NCBI GenBank assembly: GCA_015657535.1
Contig: JADHZB010000271.1
Coordinates: 1-27,466 of the forward strand
DNA: 27,466 nt
Origin: Nephromyces sp. MM_2019
Lineage: Eukaryota > Apicomplexa > Aconoidasida > Nephromycida
Direction: 5' to 3'
Made by a program: the position numbers and the translations under genes. Position 1 is the stretch's first letter. Every line of letters begins with the position of its first letter. Positions 13,105-24,018 of the stretch are shown one piece after another. The notes beneath the pieces are model-generated. The model was not told the origin of the DNA and made no database searches. It saw only the letters and a program-made list of their open reading frames with translations.

Positions 13105-13640
13105 TCAGCAAACCCAAACACAAAGCCAAAATATTTTATCTTCATCTACTAGAAATTTTTCCCCTTTCTGCAAAATTTTTTGCGAGTTTTAAACTGGCTT
13201 ATTTTTTCTTAGATAATCAATATTTTTAATAATTGAATCTATAGACTGAAATTAGCAAATATTTAATAGTCCTTTCACCGCGAGAATAAGTTTTATTTTA
13301 AAGCACAATAAGGAAATAATAATACTCCCAATATTTCCTAGGGCCTACTCACCTACACAAATATACTTTAAATTGAAACTTGTTGTTAATTTCAATCTCA
13401 AATGTAAGCAATATCGAGAGTAAGCCTTATAACAATTTTGGTAAACTCTTTTCTCAATTATTTAATCAGAGAAAAAATATTAATCCCATTATATTCTCTT
13501 TTTGTTCACTTTAAAACTCTAGCTGCTGGATTGAGCAATTTTTATAAAACACTGTAACTGTGAGAAGTGAGATAAAACTTTAAGTTCTACTTCAATGTTA
13601 AAATTATACCATAGCTTAAGAATTCCTGTCGACATTTATC
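13105..13640. other. Intergenic spacer, no gene seen
   Basis: This AT-rich spacer lies between the transporter stop and the next plus-strand start. There is no extended open frame and no RNA gene recognised. It should hold the transporter 3' end and the promoter of the Ser-rich gene. Confidence 0.5.
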
Positions 13641-15197
13641 ATGTATGGTCTAAAGGCAAAACAGTCATCACAGAGCTCATCCAAAGGGTCTGAATTATCA
13701 TCAGCACACTCGGGGGTTTCTTCACAATATTCTGAAAACCCTTCCAGACACACTAGAGACTCATCCGTAAAGTCTGGACACTCATCCAAAAAATCTGGAC
13801 ATTCTTCCGGAAAATTTAAACAATCATCCCAAAAATCTGCTCACTTACCCAAAAAGTCTAAGCACTCATCCAAAAAGTCTGAACACTCGTCAAAAAAGTC
13901 TGGACATTTATTCAGACTTGTTGGAAGCTCGTCAAGAAACTCTGAAAGCTCATCAAAAAAATCAAAGCACTCTTCAAGATCATCTTCAAAAAGTCGTTCA
14001 AAAAATGTTAGACCTTCAGCATTTTCACAAGAAACACCAAGAAGTATACAAGAAAGCTTATCAGCTGCTGATAGTGTATCACAAGTTCAATCAAATGTAA
14101 TCGTGTTAAGTCTACATTGATTTTTGTTCTTGTGAATCCAAATAATTGTTTTAAATGATTTACAAAGTTGCTTTAAGAAAAATGAGTTTTACCCAGTAAA
14201 GAGAATATGTTTATTTTAAGGAGTAACTTAATAAATCATTAAATCTTGGAAATTTGAATACTATCATAATTGTAGATAACAACATGGAATAAAACACACT
14301 CAACACTTTAAACCTTTTCTTTCCAAGGTATACGATGATGAAAGCTTTGTCACTAGTAATTATCTAGATAGGTAACACATAAGGGGTGGTTCTGGAACCT
14401 ATCTCGAGTCAAAAGTGTTAGATTTTTAGCCAAGGCTTTTGCTGTGCAGTTAAATAAATCTGTCGTGCTTTTATCAGATTTCCGAAAGTTAGAGAGGCTT
14501 GAGAAAATTAGATCCGTATTCGCAAGCTAAACTATCGAAAGAAATAGCACATAGGCGTGGACTTCGTAGTAATAGTAGCAGTAGTGGATACAGTGGAAGC
14601 TATATAGATTGTAATTTGTCTTATCTGGTAACTGCTACTAGTATGGTCCAAGGTGCTACAGATTCACAGTTTTTGAAAGCATCAGGGAGGTCCAGTGTTA
14701 GCAGTTCGAAAATCTCATAGTAGTGTACATGATGAGCTTTCGGTGCTGGTTTTTGAAACAGGTAAATCTAAGTCTGTTCTAATTTGGATGGTATAACCCC
14801 TAATTAGAATAATTACTAAGAATAATGATTATTATCTCTAACCACATTCAGTTATAAAGACTGAAATACAAAACACTCAATCCAACTTATACACTGGAAT
14901 AATGAGGACTTGTTTATCAGGAACATATGGTGTTCAACCTTTAGTATTAAAATATACAAGTAATTATTTAATGAATCTCTCTAAATAGGATTTAAAAAAA
15001 CAGATTTTAGGCTATTTGAAGACAAAATCTTATTTGAAAACTAAGGAATTTACAAATGTTTTAGGTTTAAAAGACTTAGAAACTAACATTGTCGATCATC
15101 TATATATCCACGAAAATCAAATGTAAGTAGAAATTTGTTATTTCGGATATATATAAACTATAGTTAATTTAATTACAGGTGTATAGTCAATACTTAA
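13641..15197 (+). CDS. Ser/Lys/His-rich heptad-repeat protein of unknown function (7 exons)
   Basis: I do not recognise a family. Exons 13641-14096, 14328-14371, 14495-14627, 14686-14761, 14852-14959, 15011-15122 and 15179-15197 join in phase to 315 residues. The first 152 residues are a low-complexity, strongly basic Ser/Lys/His tract with seven 7-residue units (SSKKSGH type, residues 41-89) and looser copies after them. The remainder is ordinary in composition: LRKLDPYSQAKLSKEIAHRR, a second Ser stretch (SNSSSSGYSGSY), and a hydrophobic C-terminal part (GIMRTCLSGTYGVQPLVLKY) ending IHENQMCIVNT. No signal peptide or membrane helix is evident. The repeat could be a multi-site phosphorylation or RNA/chromatin-binding tail; this is inference. 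The 58-nt intron 14628-14685 is the least certain junction: without it the frame meets a TAG at 14718. The phase match into the next three exons supports it. Confidence 0.65.
13761..13907 (+). repeat. Seven 21-bp tandem units encoding SSKKSGH-type heptads
   Basis: Units begin at 13761, 13782, 13803, 13824, 13845, 13866 and 13887, each a variant of TCATCCAAAAAGTCTGGACAC. All keep the reading frame. The encoded units are SSVKSGH, SSKKSGH, SSGKFKQ, SSQKSAH, LPKKSKH, SSKKSEH and SSKKSGH. Degenerate copies continue to about 14000. Confidence 0.9.
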
Positions 15198-15574
15198 GAT
15201 CGAGGGATTTAGATAAATAAAGTTTGTAAATCTTTGAATTTATCAATTTGAAGAGAAATGATTAAAATTTTATTTACTAAAGAATATATTCAAAAAAACC
15301 AGCTGATATAGATTTTAATTTTAAATTTTGCTACATAATTTTAATTGATGTGTTCTAACAATTTTATAATAATAATCATATAATTTACAATGGAAAATTC
15401 CACAATCTCCATATATTAGGGAAATGCTGTTTTAAGATATTTTATCTGCGTCAATAGACATTTTGGTATGTCGGTTGATATATTAGGGAAATGCTGTTTT
15501 AAGATAATTTATCTGCGTCAATAGACATTTTGGTATGTCGGTTGCGTGGTAAATATCTTGGTATTATTGATTTT
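15198..15574. other. Convergent spacer between the Ser-rich gene and the Trp-rich gene
   Basis: Stop codons of the plus-strand gene (15197) and the minus-strand gene (15575) face each other. Apart from the 67-bp tandem duplication at its right end, I see only AT-rich sequence. Both 3' ends must form here. Confidence 0.6.
15414..15547. repeat. 67-bp tandem duplication, two nearly identical copies
   Basis: Copies 15414-15480 and 15481-15547 both contain TATTAGGGAAATGCTGTTTT, then TTATCTGCGTCAATAGACAT and TTTTGGTATGTCGGTTG. The one clear internal difference is T versus A near 15450/15507. The near-identity implies a recent duplication. It begins about 28 bp past the stop of the minus-strand Trp-rich gene, so it probably lies in that gene's 3' UTR. 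Confidence 0.9.
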
Positions 15575-17966
15575 TCAAAAAGCATGCCTATTCCAGATAT
15601 TAGACTGTCTAGACAGCTTATTAGGTAGATAGTTAGAAAAATGCTTATCGGGGATATACTTATATTTAAAGTTCTCGTACCACTCACTGTGTGTGAAACT
15701 GAATAAAATAAAAATCGTGGAAATATGATATAAAAGCATAAATAATCAAGGTGGAGTCTTTATCCAACCTTGTAGGTAATTTTTGTGTCAAAGGATTATC
15801 AGGAACTGCTGTCTGTTTCTTAAGCCAGTTTTCGAAGTCCCATGTTCCATCATCCCATTCCCAGCTTTCATCAGCAATTCCAACTCCAATTTGAACGTTT
15901 CCCGATGGCCCCAGGACCAGCTCTCTTTCAAGGTTGTTGTCTTGAATTAAGTCATGATCACTTTTTGTTAGAAATCTGTAGTTATTTTCAAATTTTTATG
16001 GGTTTATGGATTAAGTTAAACGACTATGAGCTGAGATCTGAAGTTGTTTATCATTATTCATAAAAATTATTCAAGAACCAGTTATTTATACTTTTACCTG
16101 CAAAAGTTTATAGATGATGTTGTATAATTTCCAGAATTTAATAGAAAAGGGCCATGGGTAATTGTACCATACTCACTGCTTGCCCATATTTTCAATGGGA
16201 AAGGAAGGCTCCAGCCAGGCCTCGTTATAAGTTTCACAGAGCTGTAATTACTTGAAGATAGCCCACAACCAGCTGGCCAAAACCATAGCTAATCAATCAA
16301 AATTAGAAAAATGTTTAGCTAAACTCTTAGGTCAATGATGTATTTAATACCTGCACTGGATCAACGCCACCCAAACTAAATGGCTTAGACTTTATAGGTT
16401 GGTAGCCTCTTGGATATTTTTTTTTCAGGAATGGAACCCTAATTTTTTATCATTGAAGTTGGATAAAATTATTTATATAGTTTCAAACTAATTAGTAAAG
16501 ACTTTACCAATTGAAATCTATTGTAAAATTCATTCCTGCTGGCTCTGTTTGGGGAAAAGTATCAATTGATCCGATAAATTGTATATCCCAATAACTATCT
16601 TGGGCTTGTTTGTCATCACCCCATCCAGTTTCCACAATTGATCTTGTTATAGAAAAAGCGAGTAATTATTTAGCATTAATCAGCTTATTTTAAACTGTGA
16701 AAATGGCAAAGTGATCATACTTTTTAAAGTAATTAGTATCATGAATATGAGGTGAATTCCGCTCCCACTCAACTGATACAAGCATATCCTGATCATTGAA
16801 AATCATTTATTGAATGTGCCTATTTCTTAATAAAATCTTTTCATATTTTTTTTAATATTCATATGATTTTATTAATTACTTTAAAATTGTCATTTGGAGA
16901 TGTCCAATTTCCACGACTTATATCGCTTGAATGCTTATTCCATGGGGATGGACCCCCCCAACGAAGTCTTTGTTTTAGACCTATGAATAAGGTTAAAAAA
17001 AATAGTGTTTCCAACTTTTATACCTTTATAGGAAATATTAGATGTTCATGAAATTCTTAATTCCTACAAGTTATACTCAATATATGCTTTACTAGCTGTT
17101 TTATAATTAAAAATTTGCTTGGGTAGTTTTACCAGTGTCTGTCCTGCGGTGCTCATCTCGTTTTCTACCAGTTCTATAGAACCCTATTTTGGGATTGATG
17201 TAAGATGGATTTTGTGAGCGAATTGAACCATTATAATAAGGATTGCCATCGTCATTGTCATCTTTCTGTGTAAAATAAACAAGTTTTGGGTCATAATCAT
17301 CCCATTCGATATTACCATCCTTAAGTGGTGTACTCTGATATGAATTTCGATGAAGTCTGTGCCAATTGGGACTTATTTCATTAGCTTCGTTTTCATTGAA
17401 ATTCGATTCTTCTAAGATCTCGGTATCATTGATGACTGTAGAATACTCCCTAATCAAAGCACAGTAGTTAAAATTAGTTGATTCATTTCAGAATTAAAAA
17501 TTGCATGAAATTTAAAGCGTATTCACCGTGAAATGGGTATATCTAGGATGTCATCCCCAAATGGATCGGTGTTGTTAAAATACGCTCCATCAATGACATA
17601 TGGTGATAAATCGTTGAATAGTTTAATTGAGTGGAACAGCCGTATATGCTTTTTATTTAAGTATTCAGGATCTAAAAATAAAGCACGTTTTCCATTTAGT
17701 ACTTTTTTGAAATCTCTGAGAAAAAAAAGTGATTCAACAGAGTGTTTGAATTAAACATTTAATCAAGATTAGCATATATTGACCAACCGAATAGAAGAGT
17801 AGATTCTATTCCTCGTTTTTAATTGATTCCCTGTGTTTAAAAAACTTAAAGGCTTGCAACTGTTTGATCCTTTATGGATGCATAGAGAAAAGCTTAAGCA
17901 AATCAATTGAGCTTTCAGTACGAATATTGTTATATATGTTAATAAATTCGTTGATATTCCAGGCAT
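15575..17966 (-). CDS. Trp-rich, probably secreted or membrane-anchored protein of unknown family (10 exons)
   Basis: I do not recognise a family. Exons 17966-17788, 17715-17527, 17449-17133, 16980-16880, 16788-16721, 16642-16508, 16438-16351, 16288-16098, 15975-15769 and 15698-15575 join in phase to 532 residues. Residues 1-28 (LLTYITIFVLKAQLICLSFS) resemble a signal peptide or anchor. Residues 60-228 are acidic and Asn-rich, with IEWDDYDPKLVYF. From 229 on the protein is rich in Trp, Pro and Gly: LRWGGPSPWNKHSSD, VSVEWERNSP, GWGDDKQAQDSYWDIQFIGS, PFSLGGVDPVQLWFWPAGCG (about 349-368), RPGWSLPFPLKIWASS, ESWEWDDGTWDFENW (459-473), and WYENFKYKYIPDKHF near the C-terminus. The PFSLGG...LWFWPAG pattern weakly recalls MATH/TRAF-type beta sandwiches, but I would not assign that fold. 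The signal exon depends on a CG|GTTGGT donor; the other junctions are stronger. It is divergent from the gene at 18665. Confidence 0.72.
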
Positions 17967-18664
17967 GTTAAGTGTTTATGAAGTTGTTTGTGATGCCAAA
18001 TGTTCATTTAATAAATACAATGTGATTTGGTTTGTTTCATCGAATAAGATGTAAATTTCTCTAGGCAATTTCTGATTGTAAGGGTGAATTATCCTCTTTT
18101 AGAGTGATTAATATACCTATGAAATTCGTTACATGAGGATCTGATACAGTGTGCCCTAGTATGAGAAAGTCTAGGTTATAATTATTTATAGGAGTCTCAT
18201 ATAAGTGATGCTAATTGTTTCAATTTCTCAAATTTAAAGAAGTTTATTTACTAATTTGTCTGCTAAAATAAATAAAATTGTAGAGTAAAAACATTTGGGT
18301 GATATTTTGTTAAAAATATATAAAAAACCTATAACTTATGCTAGATTGTGTTCTAGTTCAAATGGCATGTGTATATGATTTCCAAAAAGGCTGAATCTGG
18401 CAAAAATGACACAGTTTGATAAAGATTCTACAAAGCTGAAGCATCCTAGTTTTCGATCTTATAGGTAATAAATGCCTTGAAAAATTATGACCTAGTTTAT
18501 CTACCAGAACTTTTAACTTAAATTGCATTCGGACTTTTTTGATTTAAGCTTTATTTCTTTTTCATTTAGCACTTAGAAACAAATCTTCAATTTTTAATTT
18601 ACCTTTTACTTCTGTTTTTTCCCCTTAATTCATATAACTATACATTTATAATTTGTTCTTGAAA
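17967..18664. promoter_or_regulatory. Divergent intergenic region
   Basis: The minus-strand Trp-rich gene and the plus-strand mitochondrial-like gene start at the two ends of this 0.7 kb AT-rich region, which must carry both promoters. No coding exon or RNA gene was recognised. Pyrimidine-rich sequence (18540-18625) precedes the plus-strand start. Confidence 0.5.
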
Positions 18665-19784
18665 ATGTTTCGCGGTATCATTCGCCTATTATCAACGACT
18701 CCAAAACCAAAACCTACTCCTGCTTCTAAGCAAGCTGCTGAAGCCCAAGCTTCTAACACTGCTAAGCAAGCAGCTGAAGCCCAAGCTTCTAACACTGCCA
18801 AGCAAGCAGCAACTAATGGACCCCAAGCAAACTCAAGCTCATCCTCTAACTATAATCCTAATGCCAATTTTAATAGCCAATCCCCTCCTAGTTTCACTAC
18901 TTCCCCAGGGAGAAGCACTGGCGGAAACATGATGGGTGAAAGCACATCTTTTACTACTAACAAAGAGGCTATACCCGATGTTATGGTGACCTTTGGTACT
19001 CGAATGAACCAGATAACTTTTGTCAGTCACCCAGGCAAGTAACACCATAAACTTTTTATATTAAATTTCATCAATTCTTAAAGTTGAATTAGTTACATCC
19101 TTCTAGAGGGTAGCATTAAATTTACAAATGTATTTATTTACCACCAAATTGATTAAACTCAACAGGTGTTATGGCCGTATCCAAATTACTCGAAATGAAT
19201 AGTTTCACTACCACTAAAACAACATTGACTCAAGAAAATGTTGATGCAATTAAAGAATTTGACGAGGAATTAGCTATGGTTAGTTTCAATTTGAATTATA
19301 ATGATAAACCTATTTATGAATTATATTTTTATGCAACAGAAAGCCCAAATAGCTGTTGATAACAACCTGTCCATAAATTTTGCTGATATGGATTACCTTG
19401 ATAAACCAGATGTACTCGAAATGTTTTTGAATGACAAAAAGGCACTTGAAAAGATTAGAGAAGATGTTATGTCAATGGCTCCTAATGATTATACTTTCCC
19501 TGAAAGCTTAAACCAATACAAGAGGCCCGAGGTAATTATTCTAGATATAGCAAAATCTTTCAATTTATGCAGTAATTCACCTTATTTTATATTCCTAATT
19601 CCCAAAGGTACCTAAGACTTATCGACCTGAACTAATAAAGGAACAAGAAATGCTAGAAGCAACCCAAGAAGGAAGAGAATATCTAGCACTCCACAAAGCA
19701 GCCGAGGATTTTATCAACAAAACAGCATTTCCTGAATCTCCATCTAAAACATTCCCCGTATCATCCACCAAGAAAATTTCCTAA
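18665..19784 (+). CDS. Conserved-looking protein with possible mitochondrial presequence, unknown function (4 exons)
   Basis: I do not recognise a family. Exons 18665-19034, 19166-19278, 19340-19531 and 19608-19784 give 283 residues. The start MFRGIIRLLSTTPKPKPTPA is Arg-containing, lacks early acidic residues and is Ser/Thr-rich, as in mitochondrial presequences. A 12-residue unit (KQAAEAQASNTA) is then repeated twice, followed by an Asn/Ser-rich linker to about residue 95. The remainder is regular and charged: IPDVMVTFGTRMNQITFVSHPGV, a helical stretch EFDEELAMKAQIAVDNNLS, MDYLDKPDVLEMFLNDKKAL, YTFPESLNQYKRPEVPKTYR, then a helix KEQEMLEATQEGREYLALHK and a Lys-rich tail. It may be a lineage-specific subunit of a mitochondrial complex; this is inference from the presequence only. 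Intron 1 uses a GC donor. The in-frame TTG at 18653 is not favoured over the ATG at 18665. Confidence 0.78.
18728..18810 (+). repeat. 36-bp in-frame tandem repeat
   Basis: A 36-bp unit beginning AAGCAAGCTGCTGAAGCCCA runs at 18728-18763 and again at 18764-18799, followed by a partial third copy (AAGCAAGCAGC). It encodes KQAAEAQASNTA and keeps the frame. Confidence 0.9.
19035..19165 (+). other. GC-AG intron
   Basis: The exon ends CCAG and the intron starts GCAAGT, the usual form of the minor GC-AG class, and ends CAACAG. The only nearby GT (the GTAACA inside the same motif) would give phase 2 and a frame with an early stop, whereas the GC donor gives phase 1 and continues into MAVSKLLEMN. Confidence 0.75.
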
Positions 19785-20556
19785 TTTATTGATGTAAATT
19801 TTTTATACCTGAGGATAATTTTCTACCAAAAAGAGATACTTGCTGTTTTATGTTTCATATAGAAAAACTTTACTTTTGAGAATATTTAATTCTCAAATAT
19901 ATAAACGTTAATAAGTTTTTGGAAATATTTGTTCAAACTACTGAGTAGCTTATATAAAAATCATTTTTTTATTACATGAAATACTGAAATTTTTGCTACA
20001 TTTCAATTTTTGTGTTTATTCATGCTTGCATATATATATAATAAGTGCGATATATTTTTGTAATCTGTTTACAAATTGATGTCTCTAAGTTGCTGGCACC
20101 AATCTAAAAGTATTATGAAAATTGGTCTAAATGGCACAATCTCCTAAAAAAATGATATTACATGTTAGTGTTACGCTTAAATAACTTACACATGTATTTT
20201 AATTCTTACATTATGAAACCTTTTTAATACTTCTAATATATCATTATTAATCTTGATTTCATTATTTATTTTAATAATTAAACTTTTGTTCTAATCGCAT
20301 ATGAGAGATTATTGTTAAGAATTTTTAATGTAAACAACGCCTTCTCACTTTTTTAGAATGCTTAACTTTACTACTTGTATGAAAAAGATTCACAAGTCTT
20401 TGCATTGTATAAGCTTCCGCAAAAATTTTCGCTTTATGGGCTTTTTTATTACAATAGAAAGGATACTATTATATACTTAATAAATTTTGTTTAAAAACAA
20501 TACTTTTAAGTATAAAGCTTTGCAAAATTAAATTCTCAATCTTTCTCTTTAGTTCA
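19785..20556. other. Convergent spacer, no gene seen
   Basis: This 0.77 kb AT-rich stretch lies between the stops of two convergent genes. No open exon, RNA gene or long repeat is visible. Confidence 0.55.
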
Positions 20557-23500
20557 TCAATACTCCCACACTTTTGTATTCGGCTTGATATTAGCTGATA
20601 GGTTGTATAATAAGTTATGATTGTGTTTAATTCTAGATAAGCTGTCAATTACATTTTGGATTTTCAATTCAACTTCTGTGGACTCCTTTTTCATTACCGT
20701 GTATTGCTCTGAAAAATAATACAAGGTTCAAATTACAGATTGCAATATGTTAATCAATATTCGAACCTTTACTGAGTTTGATATTATGATATAAGGAACT
20801 CATTTTCCGATTCAGGTCATAAACAGCAACTGTGTTCGGATTTTTGGTAGCACTTTTTCTACTCGGCCCAGTAGAAACATTTACAATATAATTTCTAGCC
20901 CACTGAATTTTCAACATTTACAACAATTTGATTAAAAATTCGACATTAAACATTCTCCAAGAGCTAATAAACAAATAATACCCTTATCATTTTTTCAGAA
21001 GTAGATTTTTGTAATTTTGACAAGTCTGTTTTCCTTTTACGGAAAGACTTTATTTTCTTTAGCTTTTCTCTTAAGCTCAGCTTTTTATAAATCAAGGCTT
21101 AATATGGTAATTAATTTTTCGTAATTATTAAGATACTTACTTCAAGTGGATTAGAGTCACCATGAGTTTTCATTTCCCTATACTCAGCTAACTTCTGTTT
21201 AATTTTAAAATTTTCCTTTTCTGCTCTGACAAGTTGTCGATATGCCCTTTTTTTTGAATTCACAATTGACTTAAAAGGATTTTGATTTGTGAACTCTTTA
21301 GAATTTTAGAATTGTGTCTAATTAAATTTACCAAGACTTACATTGTATTTTGCTTTATACTGATTTAATTTAAATTCACCGTCAGCTCTTTTTTGTTCCA
21401 TGAGAAATTCTAAAGTATTATTATCTTCTTTTAATGTTGAAGCAGAGTTGTTAGATTCGAAAAGCAAAGAATTAATTTTTTTTAATTCATTTCTTTCACT
21501 TAACAACTTTCTTTTAGACCTTGTTTTAAGGTTTCTGTACTTATTTAATCTTTGTTCTAGTCGAAACTTCTGTTCTTGTAAAACCATTATTTCAGTATTT
21601 TTTGAAGTTATCTGAGCAATTTTTAATTGTAATGCTATTTTTAAACTGTTTATTATTAGAGGTTTGCTCGACCTTATCATGGGTCTCCGAAATCCTTTCT
21701 TTTGAAACTGTAATCTTAGCTTGAAGCTCAATCCAGACATTTTGACAGTTCATATTGCTCTTCTCTATCTTTTTACAGTAATCACTGAAAAATTTCAAGT
21801 TGTTAACTGCGTCTATGAATCTTGTGTTGTAGTTACTTACCTTAAATGCATAATCTTGAACTCGTATTCACCCATGATAGAGTCTTTACTCATTTGTGAT
21901 TTCATTTTGAGCGTGCTGCAAAGATATTTTATAGCACAAATCTCTAATTATATATAAGTATTAAGCGTTTCGAACTTAGAAAGCCTATTAACTAGGAATT
22001 GCTTTTTCTGTAAAGAGACATATTGCTTCCCTACACGCTGTTCGAGCTGGTTTCGTAAATTAAAGGGATTTCAAAAAATAGACGAGATTCAAACAAATCT
22101 CTAACGTTCAATATTTATGCTCACATTATTAATGATAGACTCTTTTTGCTTAAAGATTTCTAATGATTTATATAGTTTCTTTTTCAATTTTTGATTTTCG
22201 CTGCATGTTTCTAATATTTTTAAGTTTAGGTTAGCAAGCTGGTTTTTGACTGTTTCTATGAATATTTCACGGTCCTGGAATTTCTCCAAGGAGGTTCTAT
22301 AATCCTATTGATTATAGCAAAACATCGCTAAGCGAATAAATTTGAAAATGCCAGGTTACAATTCCACGCCTATTACCCGATTTAACTTTTCATTAAAACT
22401 TTTAACTTGGTTTTTTTTATTCTGAAGTTCTAGTGACTTTTGGCATAAGTCTTTGTATTCTTTACCGAACTGTTCCATTTCTTTTTCTAAGACCTAAATG
22501 AAATTTATGATTTATCAACATCAAAAAAACTAAAAGATTTACCCTAATACTTTTCCTAGACTCGTTCAACTCCAAAAGAACCCGCTCATGAGCCTTTTCA
22601 CCTTCATTTATTTGTAACTCAATTTTAGAACGAGTTGATGACAATTCGAGCAACGTATCTTCTAAGCTCTTTTTTTTTTTCTCTTGTAACTTTAACTTGC
22701 CTTCTAATTGTTTTATTTGAAACTCCAAGTTTTCATTTTCAATTATTTGACTTTCTTCTAAATTCTTATGTATGTTCCACATTTTCCATTAGCTTAAACA
22801 CTTAAAAAGAGAATTTTTAACAACTATAAAGCTAACTTTTTGCGACTTTAGCTCTGCATCTATAGCACTTTCTTTGGATGAATACTCATCAACAATCGAT
22901 TTCAACTCTCTCAGATTATTCTCTCGAATTTTAATTTGTACCAAGCAATCTTTTTCTTGAGATTCACAAGCTTTATTCAAATCTTGAAGCTTGCTAAGTT
23001 CATCTATAAAAATTTCAAATCGTTGTTCGAAGATTATAATTATAGAGATTAGTCAACAATTTAACACATTCTAGACCTTTCTTTTACCGGTTGATTTTTT
23101 CATTGTTTCTTGACACGTTTCCAGTTCAGTTACATAATTGTTAACTTGGCTATTTAGAATATTTGACTTTTGCTCTTTCTTCGCTATTTGATCTTCTAGT
23201 TTGATGGCATTCAGACTCCTTTGTTCGTGCTGCTGCTCAATAGATCTTAGCTCTTTTTCTACATTCAGCTTTTCTTTTTGTCTAACCTATAAGTTATAAT
23301 GCATGCGGCAACAAAAATATATTTATAACTTAACAGTGCTTATTACTAACTTTAGCTGTTTTCTGGGATATATGTGATTTTTCATCCAATTCATTTAGGT
23401 GCCTCCTTATCCTGGTCAATTCTTCATTTTGTTTAATGTTGGCCTTATCGAGCTCTATCTCTTTTTTTCTAGCTTCAGCTAGCTCCAGCTCTTCCTTTAA

Positions 23501-24018
23501 AATTTCTTTGTTAAGGTCTTCTATAACCTAGTTGTAATTGTCTAGGGTAGTTTAGGATTTAATGAAAATTATGTGTCATTATATACCGCCTAAAACTAAC
23601 TCCTACCTCATCATTGGGAATTGCTTCTTCAATTTGACTTAAATTTTTTTGCATAGATCTTGCTTGTTTTTGAAGTTCGAACAATTTCACACCAATATCC
23701 TCCCTCTGTTTTGAAGTAGCTTTAATTTGGCATATTTTATCAAGGATCTCATCTTGTAAAGACGAATTTTTTTTTAAAATTTGATTAAAAATTTCTTGTT
23801 TGAAGTTTTTGAGATAAGGATTTTCGCTTTTTGAGTCTTCAAGTTTATTAGATGTTAATTCTATAATTTCAAATCGTTCCTTATACATTTAGAAGCTTAA
23901 GAATCTTTTAAAACATTTCACCTCGAAATTTGCTAGCTTTTACACTAGCTGTCAATATAGAAAAATTAGTTTCATCACCCTCAGACTTCATCATTTGCAC
24001 CTTGAAGTTATTCTCCAT
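20557..24018 (-). CDS. Long coiled-coil protein of unknown function (16 exons)
   Basis: Exons, all phase-consistent: 24018-23922, 23860-23607, 23527-23351, 23286-23088, 23003-22837, 22764-22543, 22493-22377, 22304-22125, 22046-21976, 21915-21841, 21784-21673, 21611-21342, 21293-21141, 21080-20982, 20902-20767 and 20708-20557. They give 826 residues. From about residue 33 to 730 it is almost unbroken Glu/Lys/Gln/Leu coiled coil (for example LNKEILKEELELAEARKKEI, KQLEGKLKLQEKKKKSLEDT and QEQKFRLEQRLNKYRNL). The last 95 residues are less charged (WARNYIVNVSTGPSRKS, NTVAVYDLNRKMSSLYHNI, ending NIKPNTKVWEY) and may be a binding tail. There is no ATPase head, motor, signal peptide or membrane helix. 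A cytoskeletal, centrosomal or kinetochore scaffold is possible but unproved. Less certain junctions are the donor at 21976 (GTTCGA) and the short intron 21672-21612, which switches frame inside the coil. Confidence 0.8.

Noticed and set aside
13761..13907. Regular 21-bp repeats considered as a CRISPR array
   Set aside because: The units are directly adjacent with no unique spacers, keep a reading frame and lie in a eukaryotic gene.
15499..15687. Minus-strand 62-codon open frame
   Set aside because: It shadows the last exon of the Trp-rich gene (15575-15698), whose phase-correct frame reads WYENFKYKYIPDKHF, and then runs into the tandem duplication.
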